Notes under the pieces: generated by a model
Databases searched by the model: none
What the model was told of the DNA's origin: nothing
The model's input: the letters and a program-made list of their open reading frames with translations, nothing else
Made by a program: the position numbers and the translations under genes
Assembly: GCA_937921595.1 (NCBI GenBank)
Contig: CAKZTD010000143.1
Coordinates: forward strand, 1-64,000
Direction: 5' to 3'
Length of the DNA: 64,000 nt
DNA from: an uncultured Saprospiraceae bacterium
Lineage (GTDB): Bacteria > Bacteroidota > Bacteroidia > Chitinophagales > Saprospiraceae
Shown: positions 63,839-64,000 of the stretch, in pieces
Position numbering within the stretch: the stretch's first letter is position 1
How the letters are laid out: each line of letters begins with the position of its first letter

Positions 63839-64000
<162 letters not shown>

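Overview
The window comes from a low-GC (roughly one-third G+C) member of the Bacteroidota, most likely a Saprospiria-type or related gliding marine or freshwater lineage. The evidence is the type IX secretion component PorT, a protein with a type A T9SS sorting domain, a PorV/PorQ-like barrel, TonB-dependent receptors with an ECF sigma/FecR pair, M1-peptidase/ABC-permease fusions, LytS/LytTR signalling, menaquinone genes (UbiE, futalosine hydrolase), A-rich translation starts without Shine-Dalgarno sites, and promoters of the Bacteroidota TTG...TAnnTTTG type. No tRNA, rRNA, CRISPR array, prophage or insertion sequence was seen. The species assignment is inference.

Layout. 1-1.4 kb: the 3' end of a nicotinamide phosphoribosyltransferase gene, then two overlapping nucleoside 2-deoxyribosyltransferase-like genes (NAD or nucleoside salvage). 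1.4-8.6 kb: an ABC exporter operon (ATPase plus permease/aminopeptidase) divergent from a LytS-type kinase, a J-domain-less DnaJ-like protein and a LytTR regulator. 8.6-9.8 kb: a long intergenic region with a strong inverted repeat, a direct repeat pair and an untracked 41-codon gene for a Gly-Gly leader-type peptide with its own terminator. 9.8-17 kb: a secreted NTR-like protein, a diheme cytochrome c lipoprotein, and a minus-strand block of radical SAM protein, a membrane protein with a probable effector-associated (EAD11-like) N-terminus, and a Vps62-like protein. 17-24 kb: a T9SS cargo protein, a Tat-exported pirin, a TonB-type barrel, a lipoprotein esterase and a TPR protein. 24-35 kb: gyrA, ubiE-porT, acpH, ychF, an AP2-domain protein, ribD and a thioredoxin-fold protein. 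35-40 kb: a GNAT/nuclease/HerA-like operon, a PorV-like barrel and an acidic repeat lipoprotein. 40-47 kb: ECF sigma, FecR anti-sigma and STN-TonB receptor, convergent with a DUF5916 protein. 47-64 kb: futalosine hydrolase, DUF3810, thioredoxins, DUF58/PPK2/S4 genes, an S9 peptidase, hydroxybutyryl-CoA dehydrogenase, lipoproteins, a glucosaminidase, GlcNAc kinase and the start of pfkA.

Most of the window is core and envelope biology. The parts that ordinary annotation does not explain are the EAD-like membrane protein/Vps62-like pair, the GG-peptide with its repeat-rich upstream region, the DnaJ-like gene inside a two-component system, the AP2 protein with a decayed HNH domain, and several dispersed extragenic hairpins. 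All family assignments were made by reading the sequence, without database searches.
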